This document shows positions 47,397 to 62,164 of a DNA stretch of 64,000 bases, one piece after another. Both the position numbers and the translations under genes were made by a program. This DNA is from Camillea tinctor (taxonomy: Eukaryota; Ascomycota; Sordariomycetes; Xylariales; Xylariaceae): assembly GCA_022578605.1 (NCBI GenBank), contig MU394056.1, positions 434,001 to 498,000 of the forward strand. Direction: 5' to 3'. The notes beneath the pieces are model-generated. The model ran no database searches and was not told where the DNA came from. It saw nothing but the letters and a program-made list of their open reading frames with translations. Each line of letters opens with the position of its first letter. The stretch's first letter is position 1.

Positions 47397-47960
47397 TGTC
47401 ATGTCCCAGCCAGGGGTAACTATATAATACCGGATTGGATCACAATGATCACTTAGTCATTGTGTAAACCTTTAAGTCTCATGGTATAATGAGTTGTCCA
47501 ACACCTACTGTAATGAAGTCCCTAATTTACCTAGTCTTTGCAATAGTAAAAGAAATCCCGAATGCTCGTATATGTTTTTCAGGAAATAAAGTGTCGGGAC
47601 ATAAATGCAATATAGTGTGCATAGAGAATTTGTTAAGGGGCCCATTATCAACTTGAAATAGAGAAACCAAGAAGGCTGGCTCGTGACCAAACTCCGCATC
47701 AGAGGTAATAGGTCAGAAAATATATGGAGCAAGAAAAGTGTTTTTATGTATATGTATCGGTATCGCATGTAATTATAGTCCTAGTCCCTTGCACAACAAC
47801 GTCACGATTACTTAATTTCTTGCTAGGACTCTCGTGGCACTTTGGTTTGTATGCGTGCTTGAGTCGTGTAACCTAGGTTATATTTAAGACACTCAGATAT
47901 TTTGATGGGTAGATGTCAGAAGCAGTGTTATAGAGACCATGGGTCATATGGCAGTACACA
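47397..47960 (+). repeat. LTR-like relic, copy A
   Basis: Begins TGTCATGTCCCAGCC and shares about 120 nt of its start and a second block (TAGTCCTAGTC...GCTAGGACT, from 47776) with copy B. Contains an 8-bp inverted repeat (CACAATGA with TCATTGTG, 47441-47448 and 47457-47464). The start resembles TGTTACGTCCC-type fungal LTR ends. No internal domain is present, so a solo-LTR remnant is the likeliest reading; the right boundary is approximate. Confidence 0.5.
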
Positions 47961-47966
47961 TATTTG

Positions 47967-48330
47967 TTACGTCCCAGGATTGGTGAGTAACTATATAATA
48001 TGGAATTGGGATCCAATGACCACTTGGTCATTGGGAGAACCTTTTGGCCTCATGGTATAACAGCGTTGCCCAATACGTTGTTGTAACAATATTATGAGCT
48101 AGAAAAGGGGGATTTTCCGTGTTAATTGAAATCATCAGAGGGAGCTGTAGTTCTAGTCTCCCGCATTCACAATATTGTGGTTACCTAAGCTTTTACTAGG
48201 ACCGACTTGATTTGGGTACTCTCGTGATAGCAATTATTGATATTGATGTTCCGTTACGTGCTTAATCACTCTCTATATATACCCGGAGGAGGAGGAGGAG
48301 GACATGCTAACTGACGAAGTAAAGTTTATA
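47967..48330 (+). repeat. LTR-like relic, copy B
   Basis: Begins TGTTACGTCCCAGG and aligns with copy A but lacks roughly 200 nt between the two conserved blocks. It carries a 10-bp perfect inverted repeat (48013-48022 with 48025-48034), a TATATATA box at about 48276 and a GGA-triplet run. Many A/B differences are transitions, as expected for old or RIP-mutated repeats. The right boundary is approximate. Confidence 0.5.
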
Positions 48331-49218
48331 GCAAAGAAAATGTGCACATAACATCCAAACTAGAGATGTACCTATCAATCTGACTTTGAAGAGGATATTG
48401 TTAGTAAGCATATCTGTATAAGATGATGTAAGCATGGTGGTTTCAATATCTACATATTCGTTGTTGTAACGTGATTTGGTGTTGTATTGTATAATGCTAG
48501 AAAGTACCGAATTGCCGTGGCTCCGTGGTAGTAATCCGCCAAGGATATAGAGTTGCTGGCGCTAGCATACATATATACTATAATAATACCTACATATATA
48601 TATATAAGAGTGTGCATAATATGGGAAATTCGTACCTTGTGTTTCCCCATAATACATATATCGAAGGCTAGTTCTGCATGACTAAATTGCCGAGGGCTTA
48701 TAAATCTTTGAGCCAAAAATAAATATATATATCTGTGTCGTCGCTTTTTCCCAATGCTCCGCGGACGTCTCTGCAACTTGGGGATGGCAACATCCTGCGA
48801 TCTTTTTTTACGATGTTAAACAACTGGACGGGTGTCTACGAGCAACTTCCACCAGAATCGCAAGTGGAATTTACAAGCCGATTTCGGTTCCGATGCATCA
48901 CTGGTGTCGAAACAGATATTCACACCTTGATTACCCAGGCACCTGTTTGGCCGGGCGTCACAGGTATTAATTGCTGAGTCAGAACGAAGTTCTCGGGGGA
49001 AGCCGAGGTCTGTTGAGGCGGAAAACGAGAGGTTTTACATCATCTAAACTTCCGACCTGACCTGATTTCTGCAGGGAATGGAGACGAACAAGATGACAGC
49101 CAGGACAAATAGAAAGAACGGGATTTGCTGCCCAAGATGCCCAGCAAGTTACCAAAGCCCGTGGTCGGGGGATGGGTACAGCAGCAACCCCTGACTTTTA
49201 TGCCTTTTTATCTCTCAT

Positions 49219-49250
49219 GGGATGAGATGGGATGAGATGGGATGAGATGG
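49219..49250. repeat. 10-bp tandem repeat (GGGATGAGAT), three copies
   Basis: Three tandem units in spacer DNA, no coding meaning seen. Confidence 0.9.
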
Positions 49251-49587
49251 TATGTTGTTGTGTGCTACAAGTTCGATTCTAACGCAGGGACCGACCTCGG
49301 TTGCGAACATCCTTCCCGGAGCATGTTCGCTATTATTCCTTGTTGCTGGACTCGAGACATAATATAACATCCCATAGAAGGGGTTGGAAGAGAAGAAGAG
49401 GGGGGAAACGGATAGGGCATATATCGCCGATGCAAAGCGTCACGGGCCGTTGGTCAGAACATAACGTGAGTGGATTAGGGGAAGGGTTTCCTTTCGTCAT
49501 GGTTCTTTTTTTGGGACCTCAGTTGGAGCTTTACTAATCAGCGTCTAGCCCGAGATGAGCATCCGATTGAGAAATGTAAGATGAACG

Positions 49588-49614
49588 GGGGTTGACGGGG
49601 TTGACGGGGTTGAC
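49588..49614. repeat. 9-bp tandem repeat (GGGGTTGAC), three copies
   Basis: Exact triplication in spacer DNA. Confidence 0.9.
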
Positions 49615-50153
49615 GTAACACCCCCCGGAGGGTTTTTACCAGGTAGATGATGTATAGTGTTTATGAAAATGGACACTAACTAACTAGGTACGTAGGTACC
49701 TATATATAGTAGGGTAGGTACTTAAATGTCTGCCTAGTCCAGAGTATATAGCCAAGTATCATCATACCTAGTTTAAATGTCATGCTACTTCCTCCACATT
49801 TTATGGTCGTAGGTGCCCAGGTGGTAGGTAAGTCTTGGTATAGCCAGGTTAAGTAAGCACGTACCTGCTGTACACTACACTGCTACCTACCGTGCACTGC
49901 AGCTGCATGCTTGCACTACCACTAATTAAAAAAAAGAAGAATCACAGACGGGATAGTCTATACTACTTACAACACCACTAGTTAGCTGTAATGTAGCTGT
50001 AGTTAATAGTGCAGTTACGTATTATCGTAAGTCTATGTCTATCTATTTACATATCTACACTAGGTTAGTATTAATACTAATATAGGAAAATACGGGGGGT
50101 TTTTAATTTAATTCCATCCGGTTTTCTTCATCAGCTATCATTGTCCCGTCGTA

Positions 50154-50203
50154 GCGTGTAGCGTGTAGTGTAGCGTGTAGTGTAGCGTGTAGTGTAGCGT
50201 GTA
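50154..50203. repeat. 12-bp tandem repeat (GCGTGTAGTGTA), about four copies
   Basis: Three exact units plus partial ends, about 1 kb upstream of the zinc-cluster gene. Confidence 0.9.
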
Positions 50204-51209
50204 AGCATTCTACTTATACCTAGATTGGGTATCCCGTCACTCCCCGTTTTCCCCTCGCTCTAAAAACGAACGAGAACGACGCGAAGGAAGCAGCAACAAG
50301 ACCAGACCCAGAGCTACCCTCACGAGTTCCTTCCCCCGGATCCCAGAAAGGTTACTTGATTAGATACAGGCAACAGGGTGACCAATCAAGCGGTCTTTCT
50401 AGGTTGGGTTAGCTAATGCTACCGATCCCCGCCGTTCGACAGCGCTAACGGCACTTAGACTTGGATCTGGGTGGATATAGCAAGAAGCTTGATCCCCCTC
50501 GTACAGAAGTTAATTATTTATCTGAAGTTGTAGCAATGCCGCTAAACCTCGCCGGTGAGTGACCTGAAGATATAAAAGAAAAGAAATAGCTACGTAGTGA
50601 TCTGTGTTGTGTTGTTGCATAATTCCCATGGATCCCTTCCCCATCACCATCCTCCTTCCCCCCCTTCCCTTCGCTACTATCGTCTTTTCGTCTTTTTTTC
50701 TTTTAACGTTAACTTCGGTCTTGTTCGCTTTCCTTTCCAACCCACCCCCTTCCAAATCTACGTACTCTCCCCCCCCCCATTTATTTCCATAATTAACGAA
50801 CAACTCTTTTTTTTTATCTTTTCCTTTCTTTCTCTTTTTAGTTTTCAAATTGGGAATTTACTAAACACGAAATTATCCGAATTCCCTATATTTTCTTTTT
50901 TTATAATACCTAAGTGAGAAAAAAAAAGAAACCAGAAAAAAAGAGAAAAAGAATAAAGCCCCTTTTAATTCCAATTATTATAATCCTCCCCCCCCAGTTT
51001 TCTTCCCCCGTATCTTGGCTTTTGTTCCCTCCCCTCATCCATGACCAATTTTTATCCATCCATTTCCTCCCAGCGGCTCGTTTAAAACCATCATAGTCGA
51101 ACAATCGTTATTCCCGGCTCCCCGAGCCTCAAATCCATTCAATTGGGAATCCTTCAAGCACTATCAGCCCTGCGCCCGAGTCGCACCCGATCTAGTAATT
51201 GAGGCCCGC

Positions 51210-53888
51210 ATGTCGTCATCCCGACTTCCACCACCGTTGTCCTACGGCCGTAGTCTCGGTCCTGCTCCTTCGCCCTCCTCTACCTCCGTCTTGACCCCGA
51301 CTTCGACCACCGCCTCCATCTACACCTCTCCGGATTCCACTACTACCACCACCCATCCTCAGTTCTATCTTCCCAAGTCCGAGCCCGACGATGGCGCTAG
51401 TAGTGCCAGCAGCAGTGTAACCGCCGCTCCGGCTTCTTCGGCTGAGCCGGCTAAGAAGAAGCAAAAGCGCAACAAGCCTACTTTGTCGTGCCACGAGTGC
51501 GTCGAACGCAAAACCAAGGCAAGTTTGCATCCGTCACTTCTCCTTTCCAGCTAAGCACCGTTGCACCATTCTTCGAGTATAGCGAGTACAGCGTCAGTAT
51601 TACGTGGTACCGACTGCAAGTGCTCTCACTCACTTTGCCAGTTCTGTTCGCTTGTGTTTATCTTCTTGCTTCCTTGATAACTTGACTTTCCTCGCTTGTT
51701 TCCTCTTTGGGTGTCATGTTGCGACTGGTTAAAAGGACGATGAATGAGTCGATAGCAAGATGAATCAGTGCCAGAGTGATGTTATTTGACTTACATCCTG
51801 TATCTTTTCTTTTCCCTGCTATCCCGAGTATAGGCTTTGTCTCAGCCACCACCCTGATAGACCTCATATGTACTTCATCAACCCAGATCCTGCATTGCTC
51901 GTCCCTAAAATATGTCTTGATTTCCATTCGGTTCCATGCTGTACTTGAAAGAGACAACCGTTAACATACTATCTTGATTTTAGTGTGACAGAGGTCGACC
52001 TCACTGCTTAGCGTGTAAGTCTGCCCATCTTACATTGAGTTTTCCCCTGAACCCCCTTCCTCTCCAAATACTCACACCCAATTTGTAGGTATAAAAAGAC
52101 AGACCGAATGCCGCTATGCCCACGTAGCAAACCTCCTCGAGTAAGCACACCCTAACCACAGCATCTCTTATACGGGCAAGGGCTTATACGCCCACTAGGG
52201 AAACAACTCGGTCGGCTACCAATGGTCGGAGGATGACTAAACCTCCCAAGAAAAAGCTGTCGACGGGGGGGATAGGGATAAAGCCTGTGATTCCAAACAT
52301 AGCAGACAGAGGTATTCTCACCGGTGGCACGGCTTCTCGGGGGGCCGTGGCTCTGTCGACAGGACTTCTCTCTAACGTTCCTTTTTCACTCCCAACAGCA
52401 TCAAATGTCTTTGGGATAGGCTCGGAACACCCCTTTGCCAACTACTGGACGTGCGAAGGTGGCCTCCCCGAGGTCATCGGGGTTCTGCCAGATAAGTTGC
52501 AGGCCGACATATTATTGAGCCAGTACTTCGAATGCGTGGACCCGGTTTATCCCATGGTCCACCGCCAAACCTTTTATGCCGAGTATGAGCATTTTTGGTC
52601 GTTACGCGACTCGGAAAAGACCGATGCTGCTTTTGTAGCACTGATCTTTGTGATGCTGGCCTTGGGCACTCAGTTCGTGACTACGACCAACCCGAAAGAT
52701 CGCAAGCAAACGGCCGAGTTCTACGCCTCGGCTGGGAACCAGGCCTTGCGCATGAGCTCATATCTCAGTACCGCATCAGTACATTCGCTGCAAGCAATGG
52801 TCTTGTTGTGTTACTTCTTGATCAACGACAATCATGCCTCGGACGGCTGGGCTTTCGCCGGCATCCTCATGAGACAAGCATATGCTATGGGACTCCACCG
52901 AGATCCTAATATCGGTAGGCTAGAATTGTCAAATACCTGTCAAAGGGCAGCTAGAACTAATATGGTTTACAGTGACACCCAATGCTAGTATATTCGAGAA
53001 GCAGCAGAGACGCAAGTTATGGCAAGCGGTCTTGCTTCAAGACACATTCTTGACTGTTCTGTTATCACTGCCACCTAGTGCTACACATACTGACGTTAAG
53101 ATCGAAGATTTTAACGAAAACTCATCTAGCATTGCGAACTCAGACCCCACCGATACAGCATATATCCGGGGCTCGTGGACGCTGGCGAATCTTGTTCAAG
53201 AAAGCATATGCAGCCCTCGGTCACTTGATATGCCCATTTGCTCTACGCAGAGGCAGAAGTCGAAGCTTGTCGCAGACTTCCGTGCAGTATACCGATCTTT
53301 CCCCGATGTCTTCCGCTCGTGGGACCAGGATAGCATCGCTCAACTGGCTAGCACCAATAAGCGTGTGGTTCGACAAACCTTGTTCCTCAGTAGCAATTAC
53401 TACCACAACCTCATGTTAGTGCATGCCTCCGAGAGCCCGGATGTACCGGTAAACGTCCGAGCCACCCTCGAAGCTGCGCACGAAGCTATCGCGACCTTTT
53501 TCGTCCTCTTCACGCTCTTCGACAACGAAGCCCGCGTATGGTGGGTCTTCAACCATCGTGCCTTTCTTGAGGCCCTCTGCATTGGCAGCGTTCTGCGCGA
53601 GGTGGCCAAAGACCCTGCGGCTGCCGATCAGTTATCCAAAGACCCGCTCTTTGTCAGGGCCAAGGCTGATATAAGTAAGTAAACAATCCCGGCAAGCCCG
53701 GATCTCTATATACTCAAATTGTGCTACCCCAACTTTCACGTGCATTACGGCTCTGGACATGCGAGTATGGAATATAAACTGACGATTCTGCAGCACGGAT
53801 GATCCAAATCATGAAGATCATGAGCGAAGGTCCGCAAGGCTCAGATGTTGCACGGACACGAATCAGTGTTTTGAGCGAGTATCTATAA
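51210..53888 (+). CDS. Zn2Cys6 fungal transcription factor
   Basis: Nuclear regulator with an N-terminal binuclear zinc cluster and the fungal-specific middle homology region. Six exons: 51210-51518, 51984-52014, 52089-52140, 52199-52914, 52973-53674 and 53794-53888, total 634 residues. Residues 1-93 are Ser/Thr/Pro-rich with a basic KKKQKRNK patch. The cluster reads CHECVERKTK, CDRGRPHCLAC, IKRQTEC: spacing CX2CX6CX6CX2CX6C, all six cysteines present, encoded over three exons. The first intron (465 nt) has a GC donor (GCAAGT); no GT alternative keeps the frame. The middle homology region begins around YFECVDPVYPMVHRQTFYAE, followed by helical segments (GWAFAGILMRQAYAMGLHRD; RRKLWQAVLLQDTFLTVLLS). 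The short last exon ends in LSEYL. The target pathway cannot be inferred: no enzyme or transporter genes are clustered with it. Confidence 0.94.
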
Positions 53889-56390
53889 GAGGGAACAAGA
53901 AATAAATGCCATAGTCTTTTCGTCGATCTTTACGGAATCCGATCATACTTGGACGCTGGTTTTCTAAAATTGTACATAACCACCATGAAAAGTCTTCCGA
54001 CATGACCATTTTCACTATATATATACCATCATTTAGCTCTTACCGAGCCCATCGGGAAGGGGACTACCTAGGGTATTAGGGGGCAGGGGTAGGATCATGG
54101 GAGTGGAGGGGTCTTCAGGGGGGAGGGAGTAGGGAGGGTCGAGCGTTGTTCATCATTTAGCATGTTTGTTTCCTTGAGGTATTATGGTTTTGGGCTCTAA
54201 ATCTATATGACGATACATTCTAGCATTATTGTGAAAGGGGACTAGGGAGGGAGTTCGGGTGTTTTAATAGCGGTAAGGATGGAGCGGAGCGGGAATAGTG
54301 TCTTCTCCCTTGGTCGATACATAAGCATCGAGATTTTATTATATCACACACGCAATCATGGTCACAAACTCAGCAAGATAAACATGTGATAGTAGCTGAT
54401 GGCTGCCGGGGATTTATCGCCTTAATATAAAAAACTTTAATCATTCACAACTTTGTTCTTGAAGAATTCATGAGAATAAACGGCTCGAGGGCCAGCACGT
54501 TGCTACTGCTCACCTACTTTTGTAAAGACAGAGGATCAGGGAGTATAGAAACACGAGAGGGAAGCAGTAATAGGAAAGAGGCATCATGAAGCAGCTAGTG
54601 AGCTATAGGTTTAGGTATGCGGGAGCGTCTATGGTTGTGCGGAGGGCTAGAAGTATAATTACCTGCTATACCCTTGCCTCATACACAGTAATAGCATTTC
54701 CTCTAAGTGTCCTAGGTGGTATATGCTACTTCGTACCCCTTGATCCTACACAGGTATAGATTAGTTTATACCGCCCCTTCTGGTAGGGTGGTATAATTAC
54801 AGATTCATAGTATGTTCGAGTAACCTGCTTTCTCACTCAATATATATATTTAGTCTTTTCCAAGGGGTCTCTCTTTTTAGATTCATATCCCTTCCGAATT
54901 TCATGCTCATCTCTGTATTTTCGGACCGCTTATTACAGAAACCAAATTCATATACACACAATAAAACTAAAAAGTAAGAAGGATGGTAGTGTCCATTGTT
55001 CCCATATTTGGTATATGCTTATAGAATATAGAAAAATCATACTAGACAATTAAGGATAGTATAAAGAACTTCTAGATGTTTAATAGAACCAGCCAATCTA
55101 TAGAATATAGCTTCCAAGTCATATAGGCTATCACACCGAGTTCAATAGATGGTGGTGGTCCATCGAGGTCTCGAATGCCCCCTGGAACTTACCTAGCGCG
55201 CCTTCACCTTGTCACGACGACAAGGGAACCACGTTCTGTCAACGCTCGTGACGAGTCAACTACCTCGCCTCGAACTTCCGTTTATGTAAGTGACTGACTG
55301 CTAAGGATGGCAGATGAAGAGGATACAAGTGGGTAGAAGCAAAACGAGGGGTAGAGTTGGTAAGGCGGCAATGAATAAACCAACACGGGATATCTCACTA
55401 TTGTGCCTAAGACCTGCCGGTAGCAGTATTATCCTCGTACGAATACCGTTAGGAGTCACCCAAAAATATCTAGTCAGTTGTACCTGATCGTTGGAGAAAT
55501 TTGATTAACGACCTCGTCCTGCTACCCTCGGGTGGGGCAGAACAGGCTCTGAAAAAGGGGGGTGCATGAGGGTTCGAGTCATGCTAGCACGTGGTTTTGA
55601 CATGTCTAGCCCTGCAAGAATATATTTAGAAGATGAACGTATGAGGAAGCCTTTCCTATAATGCTTACAGCGATCTCGTTGACGCCACATTAATTGCGTA
55701 GCTGTCTTACGAAGTTAATCGCCCAACCTAGGTGCGTAGCTGGTTACATGTTAGGTATGTAGTTGAGGCCTTGGGGTGCAACACACACACGAGAATACAC
55801 CATATTCATAAAATTTAGATCACTTAAATTAGCAGCTTTCTGAGTCTTATGTGTAGATTAATAAAATCCATTTTCGGATAGAAATCACTTGAGTAGCCTA
55901 CGCTTCGTATTAGATTGTCGGAAAGAAAAAAGTGCGCATCCCCATCATTCTGCGCTTCAAAAATGTAATTCTTCCTCGTATCACAGGTGCTGTTTCTTAA
56001 ACCACCCCTCGAGATTGCAGTTGTCCAGTTCACTCGTTGTGTATCAATCTCTCCTAGAAATAAAGAAACAAAGTAATAGTTTAAATCTATTACATAACCC
56101 GCGTCGACTACGACGAACCCTACGCGCGTTAGTGTTCCCTTAGGTTTCTATCCAAGTCCCACACTACAGACTCGTAAATCGCCGGACTATATCGGAAACA
56201 ACGGTTTCCTCTGTAGCCGTTATATTTCTTCACGTTAGCTTCCCGGGAAAGAGAGAGATGGGATTCTGGGGAGTGGCGGGTTTTCCCTTTTTCTCTTAAA
56301 CCTTTCACTTCCAGCTTGAGATCTTTTGAGATCTCGCGTCTCACGGTATGGTTCAAAGTCGAGCGTCGTTGGGGTTCGAGTTGAAGAAAA
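53889..56390. other. Intergenic region between the zinc-cluster gene and the seven-helix gene
   Basis: About 2.5 kb with no supported gene. AT-leaning, with an ACCTAGGT palindrome (55726-55733) and short TA-rich blocks. The final 200 nt presumably hold the promoter of the next gene. Confidence 0.6.
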
Positions 56391-57853
56391 ATGTCGACTC
56401 AATTACCTGATGGGGCCCTTGGTGTGGCTGTCGGGGTTCTTATATACTCTCTTTTATGTGCGATGTGTAGCGGTCTTGTTATTTGGCTTGTCTGGAACCA
56501 TAATGAGAGAACCAGTTGTAAGTATATAGAGGGCTCGCTTCCCTGCAACAACTACGGCTCGTTACTAATATGTGTTTTATGAAAATAGATGTGGCATTCT
56601 TATCGTACTTTACTCTCCTGAGCACAGTTGCAAGCGTGATACAGCAATGCCATCTGATTGCTCGGTGGAGAGACTTGACGATCATCGAATATTACAAGGT
56701 GCTCGAGGACCCCGACGATCCAGAGCTGACTCTCGCCAACGTACCGACTGAATTTGATCGTGTGCTATTCTATATTCGTCAGCTTCTATGAGTCTCGCGA
56801 AAGGAAGAGCACATGTTGACCAAAATGAACAGAATTCTACTCGTATAATGTAGAGTCACTCTTCACATTATTCTGGTATTTATTGCCTCTATTTACTGGG
56901 ATTTGAAAGTAGCATAACTAACGCAGCTTCGAAAAGGGCCGGTGCGCTTGCACAATCAGTATATGGCTTTACGGAACGCGACATATATAAGCGCATTCGA
57001 CGATGGTCCTGTGGAGTTGCTAAGACCATTGCGATTTTGCTGCCCGCTTTACTCATTGGGCTCTTATGCCTTGACTCGGTGCGCCAATCGTCGACATCCT
57101 TCACCGTGATGGCGGACATATGTAGTGCGTAGAAGCCGAAGAGAATTCTACTCCCCCTCCTCGAACCGCTAACCAACAGGACAACTAGTGATGACAAGCC
57201 TCTCAATTGGCGCCATATTTCTTATAGCGATTCTTGGGAAATACGTACATATACGACGAAGTGCCCTCTCTTGGCATGTACGATATGGGGAATCAGGAGA
57301 AAGAACTGAAGAGTCAGGAACGGGACAGCAGCAGAGAAACATGACTTTAATCCGGAGAAAAAGGCCACAGAACATTTATGACCGATGGCTACTGGTGCGG
57401 TTTACCATTGCTTTCATCGTACTCGCTTGTTTCCAGATCAGCCTGGTGTTCTTCCGACGACGGCAACTGAGAAACAACTCGGAAGCCGAGGATGGGCCTA
57501 ATATTTCTTTCGATCGAGCACAAGGAGACTTTGTGACATTCATGCCCGGTGTTACAGCTAGCCTCCTCACCTTTATCGTATTTGGAACTACCAGGCCATT
57601 CCGCAAGAGCATATACGAGACTTTTATTCCCAAGAGGTTTCGGAAGCGTGCGGCCATTCCTGAAACACCAGCGGAGCTCAGCCAACAAACGGCTTCTTAT
57701 CGTAGTTCTGTCTTGGAGGCGGAATACGAAGAATATCACGCCTCGAGGCTTCAGGATATGGCAACGAACCGGGATTATACCGTTCGGTCCGACGACGAGT
57801 GGCCGTTCCACAACCACATGAGAACCGCACGGATTAGGGAGCAGTGGTCTTAG
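56391..57853 (+). CDS. Seven-helix membrane protein of unknown function
   Basis: Five exons: 56391-56517, 56589-56777, 56833-56875, 56937-57121 and 57189-57853 (phases 1, 1, 2, 1), 402 residues. Seven hydrophobic segments are visible: GVAVGVLIYSLLCAMCSGLV, VAFLSYFTLLSTVASVIQQC, VESLFTLFWAGALAQSVYGF, VAKTIAILLPALLIGLLCL, ILMTSLSIGAIFLIAILGKY, VRFTIAFIVLACFQISLVFF and FVTFMPGVTASLLTFIVFGT, followed by a cytosolic tail. GPCR-like topology, but I cannot name a ligand or class. The pattern (YNVESLFTLFW, then QSVYGFTERD; later TFIVFGTTRPFRKSIYETF) resembles a widespread family of uncharacterised fungal integral membrane proteins, recalled from memory and not searched. Splice choices were forced by frame: exon 3 is 43 nt, and the last acceptor is ACAACTAG because the nearer CAG would create a stop. 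The fourth donor, GTAGTG, is weak. Confidence 0.85.
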
Positions 57854-61236
<3,383 letters not shown>

Positions 61237-62164
61237 TTAATTATAACCTCAGATAATCACATAACCAAGCTCATGATTTGTTAACGATCGGGATGGCTCG
61301 GGGGAATGGGTCGGCAAAAAAACGTTGATATAGACTCGTCGATCTCTATGAAATGAAAAAAACAAAGAATTACGAACATCCTCGCGCTTTCCCCTCGCTG
61401 CCGTGTGATCAACAGACCTATTATTTCTACCGATATCCAGTTTTAGTCCGGGTTTCATTCTTGAACCCGAGGGTTATTCGGAATACGTAGCAGGATCTCC
61501 CGTTCGGAACCCGAACCATGACCCGAGTGGCCGAATAGGAATTAGACTAGAGGGTCATATTACTCGGCTAACTGGCAGAGAGACATCAAGGTACTGTAGC
61601 GAGCGATCACTGACCTGTCCGTCCTTCATAGATAGCCTCATCATTCCGGTATTTGCCTAATCAGGAAATGTGTGCAGATGTCTATGAGTCTAGCTGAGGA
61701 CATTCAACCAAAGAGATGTCGGGCTGCCATCTCAGCCGGAACCAGTATGTATTAGATAATTAACGATTACACCGTATGCGAATGCGTCCATCCGGCACGA
61801 GTTCCGGCCCCCCGCAGCCTACCCAGTGGCGGACTCGATCCATAATGAAAGTGACTAACTGCCTGCCTACATATCAACCCCCCCTCCCCCTCTTCTCCCA
61901 CACTATCCGCGTTCGAGTCGGTTTCCCCACTCACACATGTCCGTCTAACCTTCTCATCCCAACATTGGCGTGGCGGTACCTTAGGTAACGAAAAAGGGGC
62001 GGGGAAGTATTGGGTCCTTGGAATGAAGGAGGGGAGCTTTTCTCCATTTGTGGGAGAGTGAAATCTTTTTTTTCTCATGATTTTTTTTTGTTTGTTTTGC
62101 TGTGCTGGTGTATGGGAAGAAGGGGGGCAGGGATGAATCAGATCCAGCCCCGTCACGAGGACCC
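61237..62164. other. Intergenic region, 3' ends of enolase and the AIG2-like gene
   Basis: About 930 nt between two convergent genes. A CGAACCCGA/GTTCGGAACCC word cluster lies around 61460-61530; otherwise no feature. No gene is supported. Confidence 0.6.

Larger units (their letters stand above)
46276..51209. other. Long intergenic region with repeat relics
   Basis: About 4.9 kb with no supported gene. It contains the promoter minisatellite (46307-46411), the LTR-like tandem pair (47397-48330), TA-rich blocks near 48570-48610, three short tandem arrays at 49219-49250, 49588-49614 and 50154-50203, and a C/T-rich leader region (50640-51060) that is probably the promoter/5' UTR of the zinc-cluster gene. 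Confidence 0.6.

Noticed and set aside
57180..57188. Nearer CAG acceptor (ending 57179) for the last exon of the seven-helix gene
   Set aside because: With the phase-1 donor it creates a TGA codon at the junction; ACAACTAG nine bases later keeps the frame.
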